Of a stretch of 64,000 nt of DNA, positions 43,363 through 51,457 are shown piece after piece. Position 1 is the stretch's first letter; every line of letters starts with the position of its first letter. Made by a program: the position numbers and the translations under genes. Source of the DNA: Palauibacter sp965207805 (GTDB lineage Bacteria > Gemmatimonadota > Gemmatimonadetes > Palauibacterales > Palauibacteraceae); assembly GCA_965207805.1 (NCBI GenBank), contig OZ242312.1, positions 3,162,001-3,226,000 of the forward strand. Reading direction: 5' to 3'. The notes under the pieces were generated by a model, which had not been told where the DNA came from, did no database searches, and was given only the letters and a program-made list of their open reading frames with translations.

Positions 43363-43393
43363 CGAGAACCCGGCTACAACAGAGAAGCTCGGC

Positions 43394-43807
43394 GTGACGC
43401 GCGCGGTCGCCTCCTTCGAGGTCACCGGATGGGACCAGGGCGAACCCGAGTCCGACGCCGGGGGGCCGACCCTCTCGCACGCCACCGTCCTGAAGCGGTT
43501 CGGCGGGGACCTCGTGGCCGAAAGCGAGGCCCGGCTCCTCATGTGCCAGGCGGATGTAGCGGATATCACCGCGGGAGCGGGCTACATCGCCCGCGAAGTC
43601 GTGCGGGGAGCGCTCGACGGACGGGAGGGGACGTTCGTGATGCAGCACTGGGGGCTGAGCGCGAGTGGCCGCGAACGGACGGGCGGACAGATCGTGCCGG
43701 GGTCGGCGACCGGCGATCTGAAGGGACTCACGGGCTCGGTCGAGATCGCCGTCGACGGCGATGGGGCGCACACGCTGACGATCGACTACGAACTTCCGGA
43801 CGCGTGA
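43394..43807 (+). CDS. DUF3224 domain protein
   Basis: 137 residues, start GTG 43394. Sequence features match the DUF3224 beta-barrel family: ASFEVTGWDQGEP, VLKRFGGDLVAESEARLLM, GYIAREVVRGALDGREGTF, MQHWGLSAS and VPGSATGDLKGLTG. These are allene-oxide-cyclase-like barrels with unproven function. It follows the PatB-like gene by 31 bp. Confidence 0.8.
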   Translation: MTRAVASFEVTGWDQGEPESDAGGPTLSHATVLKRFGGDLVAESEARLLMCQADVADITAGAGYIAREVVRGALDGREGTFVMQHWGLSASGRERTGGQIVPGSATGDLKGLTGSVEIAVDGDGAHTLTIDYELPDA

Positions 43808-43929
43808 CGTGGCGGGAGACGCCGCGACGCGGCGTGACGACTTGCCGCCCGCTTCCGGTTTTGACACCGTAACTTCAGCGCAATGCCGGGCGAGGCAGGC
43901 CGGCGTTTCTACCTGAGAGGGATAGTACG

Positions 43930-45537
43930 ATGAAAAGATGGTTCCCGATGCTTCCGGCGTTCCTCCTCGGCACGGTGCTGGCGACGGTTCCGGCGCAGGT
44001 CGAGGCACAGTTCGACGAGGTCGGATCGATCACCTTCCCGACCTCCGCCACGGGCGAGGCTCAGCAGCACTTCCTCCGGGGCGTGGCGATCCTGCACAGC
44101 TTCGGCTGGAAGCAGGCGCGGGAGCAGTTCCACGCGGCACAGGAACTGGATCCCGACTTCGCGATGGCCTACTGGGGCGAGTCGCTCGCCTACAATCACC
44201 CGCTCGTTTCCCAGATGGACCCCACCGAGCCGCGCAAGGCGCTGGAAAGGCTGGGCGCGACGCCGGCCGAACGGCTCGCGAAGGCGCCGACGGACCGGGA
44301 GAAGGGCTTCCTGAAGGCGGTCGAGATCCTGTGGAGCGAACAGGACCACGTCGACCGGCGCGTGGGCTACATGGAGGCGATGCGCGACCTGTACGAGGCC
44401 TATCCGGAAGACTCGGAGATCGCGGCCTTCTACGCCCTGTCCCTCCTGAGCGCGACGTCGGCGACGCGCGACCTGAGCAACCGCTGGAACGTGATGGCGG
44501 GGGCGATCGCGCTCCGGCTGTTCAACGCCAACCCGCTGCACCCGGGCGCCGCGCACTACACGATCCATTCCTTCGACAATCCGATCATGGCCCCGCTCGC
44601 GCTGGACGCGGCCTACGCGTTCGCGGACATCGCGCCGGCCGTTTCCCACGCGCGGCACATGCCGACGCACATCTTCATCCAGCACGGGATGTGGGAACGC
44701 GTGTCCGGCAACAACCAGTCGGCCTACGACGTGGCGCAGGAGCTGTGGCAGCCCGGCGACGCGGTGGGCGACGCGGTGCACTCGCTCGACTGGGGGCAGT
44801 ACGGCGACCTGCAGCGCGGCGACTACGAGAAGGCGCGGCTGTGGATGGATCGCCTCGCGGACATGGTCGACAACGAGGGCTTCGCGACGACGGGCGGGGC
44901 ACGGGGCGCGGCCGGCATCGCGCGGGCGCAGGGCGCGGTCTCGCTCCTCAAGGCGCGCTACATCGTCGAGACCGAGCAGTGGGAGACGCAGCCGATCACG
45001 GAGGACTCCCGGGCGCACGAACTCCTGGCCACGGGGCTGAGCGCCCACCGCATGGGCGACCAGGCGATCGTCACCGAGGCGGAGGCCGCCCTGAAGGAAC
45101 TGTCGGAGGGCGACGGCTACACCCACGTCATGCACAAGCAGGTCGGGGCGCTACGGCACGCGGCCATGGGGCACCCGGACGTGGCGATCGGCCTCATGGA
45201 CGAGGCGGAGGCGGAGGTCATGAGCATGGCGCCGCCGCGCGGCTCGGCGAGCCCGGTCAAGCCGCTGCACGAACTCTACGGCGAACTGCTGCTCGAACTC
45301 GGGATGCCCGACAAGGCGGTCGAGAAGTTCGAGACGTCGCTGCTGCGGATGCCGAACCGGCCGCGTTCGCTCCTCGGCCTGGCCCGCGCGCACGCCGCCA
45401 ACGGCGACGTGGTTCTCGCCGCGGAGGCCTACGCGAAGGTCGCTGATCTGTGGAGCGGTCTCGCGCACGCCGGCCTCATGGAGGCCGAGGCCTTCCTGAA
45501 CGAGGCCGAGAGCGAGGGAAACCAGGGGAACCGGTAG
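43930..45537 (+). CDS. secreted TPR-containing protein
   Basis: 535 residues with a signal peptide (MLPAFLLGTVLATVPAQVEA). It begins with an F--G------F-W--A---F--A---DPDFAMAYWG TPR unit. A central region has the motif SHARHMPTHIFIQHGMW and NPLHPGAAHYTIHSFD, rich in conserved His, then several TPRs toward the C-terminus (GMPDKAVEKFETSLLRMPNR, GLARAHAANGDVVLAAEAY). The H--HMPTHIF pattern is common in a family of bacterial TPR proteins of unknown role; the histidines could bind metal. A TTGACA lies at 43861-43866 but no good -10 is seen. The gene ends at a strong hairpin. Confidence 0.75.
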   Translation: MKRWFPMLPAFLLGTVLATVPAQVEAQFDEVGSITFPTSATGEAQQHFLRGVAILHSFGWKQAREQFHAAQELDPDFAMAYWGESLAYNHPLVSQMDPTEPRKALERLGATPAERLAKAPTDREKGFLKAVEILWSEQDHVDRRVGYMEAMRDLYEAYPEDSEIAAFYALSLLSATSATRDLSNRWNVMAGAIALRLFNANPLHPGAAHYTIHSFDNPIMAPLALDAAYAFADIAPAVSHARHMPTHIFIQHGMWERVSGNNQSAYDVAQELWQPGDAVGDAVHSLDWGQYGDLQRGDYEKARLWMDRLADMVDNEGFATTGGARGAAGIARAQGAVSLLKARYIVETEQWETQPITEDSRAHELLATGLSAHRMGDQAIVTEAEAALKELSEGDGYTHVMHKQVGALRHAAMGHPDVAIGLMDEAEAEVMSMAPPRGSASPVKPLHELYGELLLELGMPDKAVEKFETSLLRMPNRPRSLLGLARAHAANGDVVLAAEAYAKVADLWSGLAHAGLMEAEAFLNEAESEGNQGNR

Positions 45538-45553
45538 CCACCTCCCCCACCCA

Positions 45554-45579
45554 CCGGACCCCGCCGCGAAGGGGTCCGG
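45554..45579. terminator. bidirectional hairpin between convergent genes
   Basis: CCGGACCCC (45554-45562) and GGGGTCCGG (45571-45579) form a perfect 9-bp GC-rich stem with an 8-nt loop between the stops of the TPR gene (45537) and the small secreted protein gene (45593). There is no T-tract on either side. Confidence 0.55.
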
Positions 45580-45592
45580 GACGGGATCCGGC

Positions 45593-46072
45593 TCAGTAGA
45601 GCGCGAGCAGATCCAGTATGGGGACCCTCAATAGCGCCGACCGGCCCGTCCGGACCCTCACGAGCATGTCGAGGGTCTGGAGGGGCCGGAGTTTTTCCGC
45701 CGCCGCCAGCAGTTCCTGCGGGACGGCGATATAGACGAGGCCGTCCCCGGGATCGGGCGCCCGCGCGAGCAGGAAGGGTTCCCCCTCGTAGAAGTCGATC
45801 CGCTCCGGTTCGGCCCGCTCCAGCGACAGGAACCGGACGCTCCAGCGGAGGCGCGCGCCGGCATACTCATCCGGGTTCGCGCGCAGCGCGGCGGCCGAGA
45901 CGCCGGTCAGGACGCCGCCGTCGACACCGACCGTATCGCCGTCGGTCACGCCTTCGCGCACCTGCGCGGCCGCGGGGTGCGTGTACGCGCACGCCAGGAC
46001 GACGGGCAGGAGAAGCCTGCGTCGCAAGCGACGGCGGCGAGACGTTTTTCTGGTAAGGATCCGGTCCTCCAC
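45593..46072 (-). CDS. small secreted hypothetical protein
   Basis: 159 residues, start GTG 46072. An arginine-rich N-terminus and hydrophobic stretch (LLLPVVLACAYTHPAAAQ) form a signal peptide ending near AAAQ. The mature part has a beta-rich stretch, ANPDEYAGARLRWSVRFLSLERAEPERIDFYEGEPF, reminiscent of small OB-like envelope domains in which a 'P..y.g..v.w...' motif recurs. No family is assigned. Confidence 0.6.
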   Translation of the reverse strand: MEDRILTRKTSRRRRLRRRLLLPVVLACAYTHPAAAQVREGVTDGDTVGVDGGVLTGVSAAALRANPDEYAGARLRWSVRFLSLERAEPERIDFYEGEPFLLARAPDPGDGLVYIAVPQELLAAAEKLRPLQTLDMLVRVRTGRSALLRVPILDLLALY

Positions 46073-46172
46073 CTACATTCCTCGCGCCGCGACCCCGTCG
46101 TGAGACTCGTGAGACGGGGCCGTTTCCGTTCGAGATCCGACTCATCCAAGATATGGAATCCGCGTCAACCCA

Positions 46173-46895
46173 GTGTCAAACAGACTGATCTTCGTCGTCG
46201 GGCTCGCCCTGCTCGCCGCAGTGCCGGTGACGCTCGAGGCGCAGGCCGAACGCATCGATTCACCGTTTCGCTGGCGCGAGAAGGGCTTCCGCGTCGGCCT
46301 TTTCGGGGGCCATCACGCGGGGAACCGGGGGCGGCTCGAGTTCGCGCAGGGACCCACCCCCGTGGCGGGCGCCAGGATGCGCGTCCGGGCATCGAGCCCC
46401 CTTTCTCTCGAGCTCGGAGCCACGTACGGGGCGGCGGACCGATGGACGCTGGACGTCCTCGACGCGGCGGGACCAATGGTCGTCGACACCGTCGCCGCGG
46501 GGTGGCTGCGGGCCGATCTCGGCGTGCAGATCGGCCTCACCGGCGCGCGGACGTGGAACGGGATTCACCCCTACGGGCTCATCGGCGGCGGTTTCGTGTT
46601 CGGGGTCGACGAGGGGGCCTCCGAGTTCCTCGCCGACCAGGCGCTCGAACCCTTCCGCTACGACATCTCCACGGCTCCACACATTTTCGTGGGGCTGGGG
46701 TTCGAGATCTTTCCGGCGGAGACGATCGGGATCGGCTTCGAGGCCCGTGACTACCTGGTCCGCGTGACGTCCCCGGACGGATTCCTCTTCGGAACCACGC
46801 TGGATCTGTTCGAGGCCTCCGGAGCGCCGGCGCCGCAGGGTTCCGTGTGGGGCCACAATCTGGAGTTCAGCATCTCCATCTGGTACTACTTCTAG
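46173..46895 (+). CDS. outer-membrane beta-barrel protein
   Basis: 240 residues, start GTG 46173, signal peptide LIFVVGLALLAAVPVTLEAQA. The mature part alternates short beta strands: FRVGLFGGHHAG, PLSLELGATYG, LGVQIGLTGARTWNGIHPYG, FVGLGFEIFPAETIGIGFEARDYLVRV. It ends in the aromatic ISIWYYF with C-terminal Phe, the BamA recognition signature. An OmpW/OmpA-like eight-stranded barrel is likely. It is divergent from the secreted protein gene and 20 bp before moeA. Confidence 0.78.
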   Translation: MSNRLIFVVGLALLAAVPVTLEAQAERIDSPFRWREKGFRVGLFGGHHAGNRGRLEFAQGPTPVAGARMRVRASSPLSLELGATYGAADRWTLDVLDAAGPMVVDTVAAGWLRADLGVQIGLTGARTWNGIHPYGLIGGGFVFGVDEGASEFLADQALEPFRYDISTAPHIFVGLGFEIFPAETIGIGFEARDYLVRVTSPDGFLFGTTLDLFEASGAPAPQGSVWGHNLEFSISIWYYF

Positions 46896-46914
46896 CCCCG
46901 GGCTGTGGGCGAAT

Positions 46915-48165
46915 ATGAGTGACGCGGACTGGATCTCCTTCGACGAGGCCCTCGCTCTCGTGCTGGACGCCGTGTCGCCGCTGGAGACGGAACGGGTTCC
47001 GATCTCCGCCGCTCTCGGCCGCGCACTCGCACGCGACGTGGAAGCCGTCGCCCCGCACCCGCCGTGGGACAACAGCGCCATGGACGGATTCGCCGTGCGA
47101 ATCGGCGAGGTTCGCGGCGCGAGCCCGGACCGGCCGGTGGTCCTCCCGATCTCCGACGACATCCCGGCCGGCGCCTTTCCGCAGGGACCGCTGGAGCCCG
47201 GCTCCGTGGCGCGCGTGATGACGGGGGCGCCGGTGCCGGAGGGCGCCACGGGCGTCGTCCGCGTAGAGCACACGGACGGAGGTCCGGACGGGCGCGTGAG
47301 CATATTCGACGATGCGGACGGGGAGCGGCACATCCGTTTCCTGGGGGAGGATGTGAAGGCGGGCGACACGATGGTGGCGCGCGGCGAGGAGCTCGGGGCG
47401 GCGGCGGTGGCGCTGCTCGCAACGGCCGGTATCGAGCAGGTGGACGTGGGCCGGCGACCTCGCGTCGGCGTGCTCGCGAACGGAGACGAACTCGCGGATT
47501 TCGATGAATTCGACGAGGTGCGGGCCGGGCGGAAGATCATGAACTCGAACGGGTACGCGCTGGCCGCCCAGCTCGCGGATTCCGGGGCGGAGCCCGCTCC
47601 CCTCGGCATCGCCCGGGACGACCCCGACGATCTGCACCGCTGTCTCGCCCGCGCCGAACCCTGCGACGCGATCGTCTCCGCGGCTGGCGTGAGCGTCGGC
47701 GAACACGACTACGTGAAGCAGGTACTCGACGACCTCGGCTTCGAACGCTCCTTCTGGCGCGTGCGGATGCGCCCCGGCAGCGCCGCCGTCTTTGGGCTGC
47801 TCGGCGGCCGGCCGTTCTGGGGCGTCCCGGGCAATCCGGCCTCGGCGCTCGTCACCTACGAAACGCTTGTGAGACCGGCGATCCGCAAGATGGCGGGGTT
47901 CGCGCGCCCCTGCCGGCGATCGCTGCGCTGCGTCGCGGCCCACGACCTGCGCGGCCCCCGGAATGTGCTCTCGTTCCTGCGCGTGCTCGTCGGATCCGAC
48001 GAGTCGGGCGCCCTCACGGCCCGCCTGAGCGGTCCGCAAGGTTCGGGCAACCTGGGGTCGATGCTGGCCGACGGTCTGCTCGCGATCCCGGTCGGGACGG
48101 ACGCCATAGACGCCGGAGATCCCGTCGACGTGATTCCGCTCAGGGAGTGGGCGAGTCCCGCCTGA
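46915..48165 (+). CDS. moeA: molybdopterin molybdotransferase MoeA
   Basis: 416 residues, normal length. MoeA inserts molybdate into adenylylated molybdopterin. The N-terminal region starts ISFDEALALVLDAVSPL. HPPWDNSAMDGFAVR is the conserved MoeA signature, with DDIPAGAFP, VARVMTGAPVPEGATGVVRVE and RVGVLANGDEL following. The MPT-binding stretch near AAGVSVGEHDYVKQVL and GLLGGRPFWGVPGNPASALV is intact. It complements moaC (10145) and the xdhC-like gene (52602). Confidence 0.95.
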   Translation: MSDADWISFDEALALVLDAVSPLETERVPISAALGRALARDVEAVAPHPPWDNSAMDGFAVRIGEVRGASPDRPVVLPISDDIPAGAFPQGPLEPGSVARVMTGAPVPEGATGVVRVEHTDGGPDGRVSIFDDADGERHIRFLGEDVKAGDTMVARGEELGAAAVALLATAGIEQVDVGRRPRVGVLANGDELADFDEFDEVRAGRKIMNSNGYALAAQLADSGAEPAPLGIARDDPDDLHRCLARAEPCDAIVSAAGVSVGEHDYVKQVLDDLGFERSFWRVRMRPGSAAVFGLLGGRPFWGVPGNPASALVTYETLVRPAIRKMAGFARPCRRSLRCVAAHDLRGPRNVLSFLRVLVGSDESGALTARLSGPQGSGNLGSMLADGLLAIPVGTDAIDAGDPVDVIPLREWASPA

Positions 48166-48195
48166 GGCGGGGTTCTGCCACGGGCTGCCCGCCCG

Positions 48196-49278
48196 TTAGA
48201 TGCGGACGACCGCCGCCGCCATCGTGTAGCCGCCTCCGATCGAAGTGAGAACGATCGTGGCCGGCGTCGGCACGGGTCCGTGCTTTCCGCGGACGACTTC
48301 ATCGAGCGTCACGGCGACGGTCGAGGCGGACATGTTGCCGTAGTCCACGATGTTGTGGACGACGCGCCCTTTCGGAAGTTCCAGCCTCTGCTCGAGACCC
48401 TGGGTGATCCGCGCGTTCGCCTGATGAGGAATCACGAAGTCCACGTCGGACCAGTCGAGACCCGCCTTGTGAAGCGCCTGTTCGCCCACTTCGGCCATCT
48501 TGACGATGGCGTTGCGGACAATCCGCGGCCCGCCTTCCATGTGGAGAATCGGGATCCGGTCTCCATCGTCGCGCCAGCTCTGCCCGACGAGGTACAGTGG
48601 GTCGCGCGCGAACCAGCCCGACGCCGCCATCGGGCCGAGCACGCCGTGATCCGCTTCGCTCCGCTCGAGCACGACCGCTCCGGCCCCGTCGCCGAAGAGG
48701 ACGGCCGTCCGCACGTCCGTGTAATCGACGAGCCGCGTGAGGGCGTCGCCCGAGACGACCAGGACGCGCTCCGCCATGCCGCTGACGATCGCCGACCAGG
48801 CCGCCCCCACGCCGTACACGAAGCCGGCGCAGGCCGCGTTGATCGCGAATCCTCCCAATCGCGGATTCCCGATCTTCGTCGCCACGGTGCAGGCACTGTT
48901 CGGAACCTCGTCGGACGGTGACACGGTCGCGACGTAAAGCTGGTCGATCTCGTCCGGCTCGCGTCCGGCCGCCTCCAGCGCGGCAAGCCCCGCCCGGGCG
49001 CACATGTCCTCGGTCGTCAGATCGCTGCCCGGCGGGATCCGCCGACGCGACCTGATGCCGGTCAACTGGTACGCCCACTGATCGAAGACCTCGGGGGCCG
49101 AGAGCCCGTTGGCGCCCTCGACGCCCCTGAGCGCGGATCGCGCCTGCCCGATGTCGAACGACTCGCGCAGCGTACCCATGGCGAGAAGCTGGAAGTTGTC
49201 GATGCTGTCCGGCGGCAGGTAGCTCCCGGTACCCGTGACCGCCGCGGTCACTCTGGCTGCCAAGGCCCTCTCCATCAT
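48196..49278 (-). CDS. 3-oxoacyl-ACP synthase III-like enzyme (FabH family)
   Basis: 360 residues from the tandem ATG at 49278/49275. The thiolase-fold triad is present: Cys in INAACAGFVYG (about 147), His in VIPHQANARI (about 282) and Asn in DYGNMSASTVAV (about 312). It is about 40 residues longer than E. coli FabH because the N-terminal part carries an insertion between SYLPPDSIDNFQLL and the WAYQLTGIRSRR segment. This may indicate a specialised starter or a head-to-head condensing enzyme rather than housekeeping FabH. The open frame reaches 49536, but that part is non-homologous and rejected. Confidence 0.85.
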   Translation of the reverse strand: MMERALAARVTAAVTGTGSYLPPDSIDNFQLLAMGTLRESFDIGQARSALRGVEGANGLSAPEVFDQWAYQLTGIRSRRRIPPGSDLTTEDMCARAGLAALEAAGREPDEIDQLYVATVSPSDEVPNSACTVATKIGNPRLGGFAINAACAGFVYGVGAAWSAIVSGMAERVLVVSGDALTRLVDYTDVRTAVLFGDGAGAVVLERSEADHGVLGPMAASGWFARDPLYLVGQSWRDDGDRIPILHMEGGPRIVRNAIVKMAEVGEQALHKAGLDWSDVDFVIPHQANARITQGLEQRLELPKGRVVHNIVDYGNMSASTVAVTLDEVVRGKHGPVPTPATIVLTSIGGGYTMAAAVVRI

Positions 49279-49349
49279 CCGTGGGCAAGGCGTCGGCGGG
49301 CTCGTCCGCCGGAAAGTCCGAGAGTATACGGCGGAGACCGGGAAGGTTG

Positions 49350-50093
49350 CTAGTGCGATGCCCCGGAAATCCGCCACCCGCGGAGAGGCGGGGAACGGGC
49401 GAGCAGGAGCCGCGCCGCGGCCGAGCGGGCCGCCTCCGCCAGCGTTCGGGTCGGACACGGCCGCGTCGGCATCACGCGCGCGCACTCCCTTATGCTCGCC
49501 TGCGACCAGCAGGATTCGGGCTGACCATCGCCGCACTCCCGAATGAGCAGTTTCACGCTGGCGGGCAGTCGGAGCACCGCATCGCTGTCGAACTCCTCGG
49601 CCACCGCGTAGCGCAGGAGGTCTTCGGCCAGATCCCGTTCCACGCCGGCGTCCAGCAACTCCTCGAGGGAGACGACCAGAAGCGGAAAATCGGCGCGGTC
49701 ACGTCCCAGCCGCATCAGAAGCTCGCGCCCGACGCCGCGGCGAAGGGCATCCGCGGCCTTCTCGAGCGCGATTGGCGCCGCGCCCGGACCGATGACGGAC
49801 GCCGCATCCCGCAACTCCGCGGCGAACGTGTCGACGGCGGCGAGTACGACTTCCGGCGACATCCCCTTCGCCACGCCCTCCATGGCCTTGTCGATCAGGA
49901 GACCTCGGGGCAGACCGTCCTGGACACCCGCCTCAATGACGGAAAGGGTGCGCGCCGCGTAGACTGCGCCCAGATGACGGCTGAAGCGCGCGCGCGCGTC
50001 CTGACCCGCAAGCGGCGGCCCGAGCGCGAGAAGCATGGCGCCGAGGCACACGACCGCGGGGGATCGGCGCAGCAGGGTTTTTGCCAACGACAC
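49350..50093 (-). CDS. secreted hypothetical protein in ECF sigma operon
   Basis: 247 residues, start GTG 50093 directly abutting the stop of the anti-sigma-like gene. A signal peptide is visible (SPAVVCLGAMLLALGPPLAGQ). The rest is Ala/Leu-rich and helical; it contains repeated LIDKAMEGVAKGMSPEVVL and FPLLVVSLEELLDAGVERDL segments suggesting an HTH-like or repeat helical solenoid. The C-terminus holds three cysteines in CGDGQPESCWSQASIREC. No family is recognised. It is likely a target or sensor partner of the adjacent sigma pathway. Confidence 0.6.
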   Translation of the reverse strand: MSLAKTLLRRSPAVVCLGAMLLALGPPLAGQDARARFSRHLGAVYAARTLSVIEAGVQDGLPRGLLIDKAMEGVAKGMSPEVVLAAVDTFAAELRDAASVIGPGAAPIALEKAADALRRGVGRELLMRLGRDRADFPLLVVSLEELLDAGVERDLAEDLLRYAVAEEFDSDAVLRLPASVKLLIRECGDGQPESCWSQASIRECARVMPTRPCPTRTLAEAARSAAARLLLARSPPLRGWRISGASH

Positions 50094-50735
50094 TCAGGGG
50101 GCCAGCGAGCGGGCGCCCGCGCCGCCCGTGATCGCGATCACGGCATTCTGGTTGCCGTAACCGTCCTCCACATACCGTTCCGCGTGCGGATCCGTGATCC
50201 ACGTCTCGCCGTCCACGAGGAACATGTATTTGTGCACACCGGGCGGGAGCTTCACGCGCCCGGTCCATACGCCGGTCCCGTAGGGATCGGCCAGCGCGAC
50301 CTCCGGCTGCCAGTCGTTGAAGTCGCCCGCGACGTGGACGGACGCCGCGCCGGGCGCCTCGAGACGGAACTGCACGTAGTGGACTTCTTCGCCCACGAGC
50401 GCCGTCGCCGCACCCGCCGGCTCGGTGACCACGTCGTCCCGTGGCAGGAGGAAGAACGTCGCAAACACCGCGGCAGCCGCGAGTCCCAACCACGGCCGGA
50501 CGCGCACGGAGCGGGGATGCACCCACCAGTCCACGAGACTCGGCAGCGGCCGACGCCTCTCCTGGCGAACCTCGGCCATGACCCTCGATTCGAGTCCGAC
50601 CGGAGCTCCCTGCACCCCCGAATCCCGCACGTCCGAAAGGAGGGCATCCCACCGTTCGGCTTCCCTCCGAAGCTCCCGCGAGAGTTCGGAATGGTCGATT
50701 TCTCCATCCAGATACAGCTTCAGATCGTCGTTCAT
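50094..50735 (-). CDS. anti-sigma-like membrane protein with AMPK1-type glycogen-binding domain
   Basis: 213 residues. The N-terminal ~70 residues read like a short anti-sigma domain (KLYLDGEIDHSELSRELRRE), without the zinc HxxxCxxC motif. One TM helix follows (PWLGLAAAAVFATFFLL, about 84-100). The extracytoplasmic C-terminus (about 115-205) is an E-set carbohydrate module related to AMPK1_CBM/CBM48: SVHVAGDFNDWQPE, GVHKYMFLVDGETWITDP and YGNQNAVIAI. The ATG overlaps the ECF sigma stop as ATGA. The arrangement suggests a sigma regulator whose outer domain could bind glucan. Confidence 0.75.
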   Translation of the reverse strand: MNDDLKLYLDGEIDHSELSRELRREAERWDALLSDVRDSGVQGAPVGLESRVMAEVRQERRRPLPSLVDWWVHPRSVRVRPWLGLAAAAVFATFFLLPRDDVVTEPAGAATALVGEEVHYVQFRLEAPGAASVHVAGDFNDWQPEVALADPYGTGVWTGRVKLPPGVHKYMFLVDGETWITDPHAERYVEDGYGNQNAVIAITGGAGARSLAP

Positions 50736-51247
50736 CGGTAGTTCTCTAACAGCACCTGTAACTGATCCCGAGCCCGATGGACGCGCATCTTCAACGCGGA
50801 CACCGACGCTCCAAGTCTCTCAGCCATCTCTTCGTACGACCAGCCCTCGACGTGCTTGAGGACAAAGGCTTCACGCTGCTCTTCGCTCAGCGACTGCAAG
50901 GCCCGGTATATCTGCTCCCGTATTTCCGCCCGTTCGGCGCGCGCCTCGGGAAGACCTCGCGTCGCCGTCAGCGGCCCGGCCGCCTCCAGCGACACCTCCC
51001 GCCGTGCCCGCCCCTTCAACTGATCCTTGCACAGGTTGACGGCGATTCGAAACAACCAGCCCCCTACCCGTTCCCGGTCACGGCAGCGGTCGAGGCTCCG
51101 AAAACCGCGAATGAACGTGCGCTGCACGATATCCGCGGCGTCGTCCGCGCGCCCGGTCATGCGCTCCGCGTAGCGGTACAGCACGTCCTTGTACCGGCGC
51201 ACGAGAACCCCGTACGCCTCGCGATCGCCTTCCAGAACGGCGGTCAC
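50732..51247 (-). CDS. ECF RNA polymerase sigma factor
   Basis: 171 residues. Sigma region 2: AYGVLVRRYKDVLYRYAERM, DDAADIVQRTFIRGFRSL with the -10 reading helix. Region 4: LSEEQREAFVLKHVEGWSYEEMAERLGASVSALKMRVHRARDQL. The GTG at 51247 is the only usable start after the in-frame TGA upstream. It heads a three-gene unit with the glycogen-binding anti-sigma-like protein and a secreted protein. The 210 bp between it and the divergent aldolase-like gene may contain its autoregulated promoter; no consensus was recognised. Confidence 0.88.
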   Translation of the reverse strand: MTAVLEGDREAYGVLVRRYKDVLYRYAERMTGRADDAADIVQRTFIRGFRSLDRCRDRERVGGWLFRIAVNLCKDQLKGRARREVSLEAAGPLTATRGLPEARAERAEIREQIYRALQSLSEEQREAFVLKHVEGWSYEEMAERLGASVSALKMRVHRARDQLQVLLENYR

Positions 51248-51457
51248 GACATCCGCGTCGCTCGGTTCATCGTCCGGAACCCGACCTTCCGGCCCGATCC
51301 TAAAGATCTTCTCTTCGTGAATAAGACGACCTCTACGGCTTCGCGGTCACTAAAGTGTAGTGTCGATCCGCCATCGGCCCGCGATCCTCCCCGTTTCGTG
51401 CTCGGGATCGGCGGTTCCAACTTAGCGGAACCGTGATCCCCCAACTACCTTGGATGC

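Noticed and set aside
48166..48193. Possible GGCGGG/CCCGCC hairpin between moeA and the FabH-like gene
   Set aside because: Only 6 bp with a 16-nt loop in GC-rich DNA and no T-tract; not convincing as a terminator.
49279..49536. N-terminal extension of the FabH-like gene
   Set aside because: Arg/Pro-rich sequence without homology and overlapping the end of the next gene; the enzyme fold starts at 49278.
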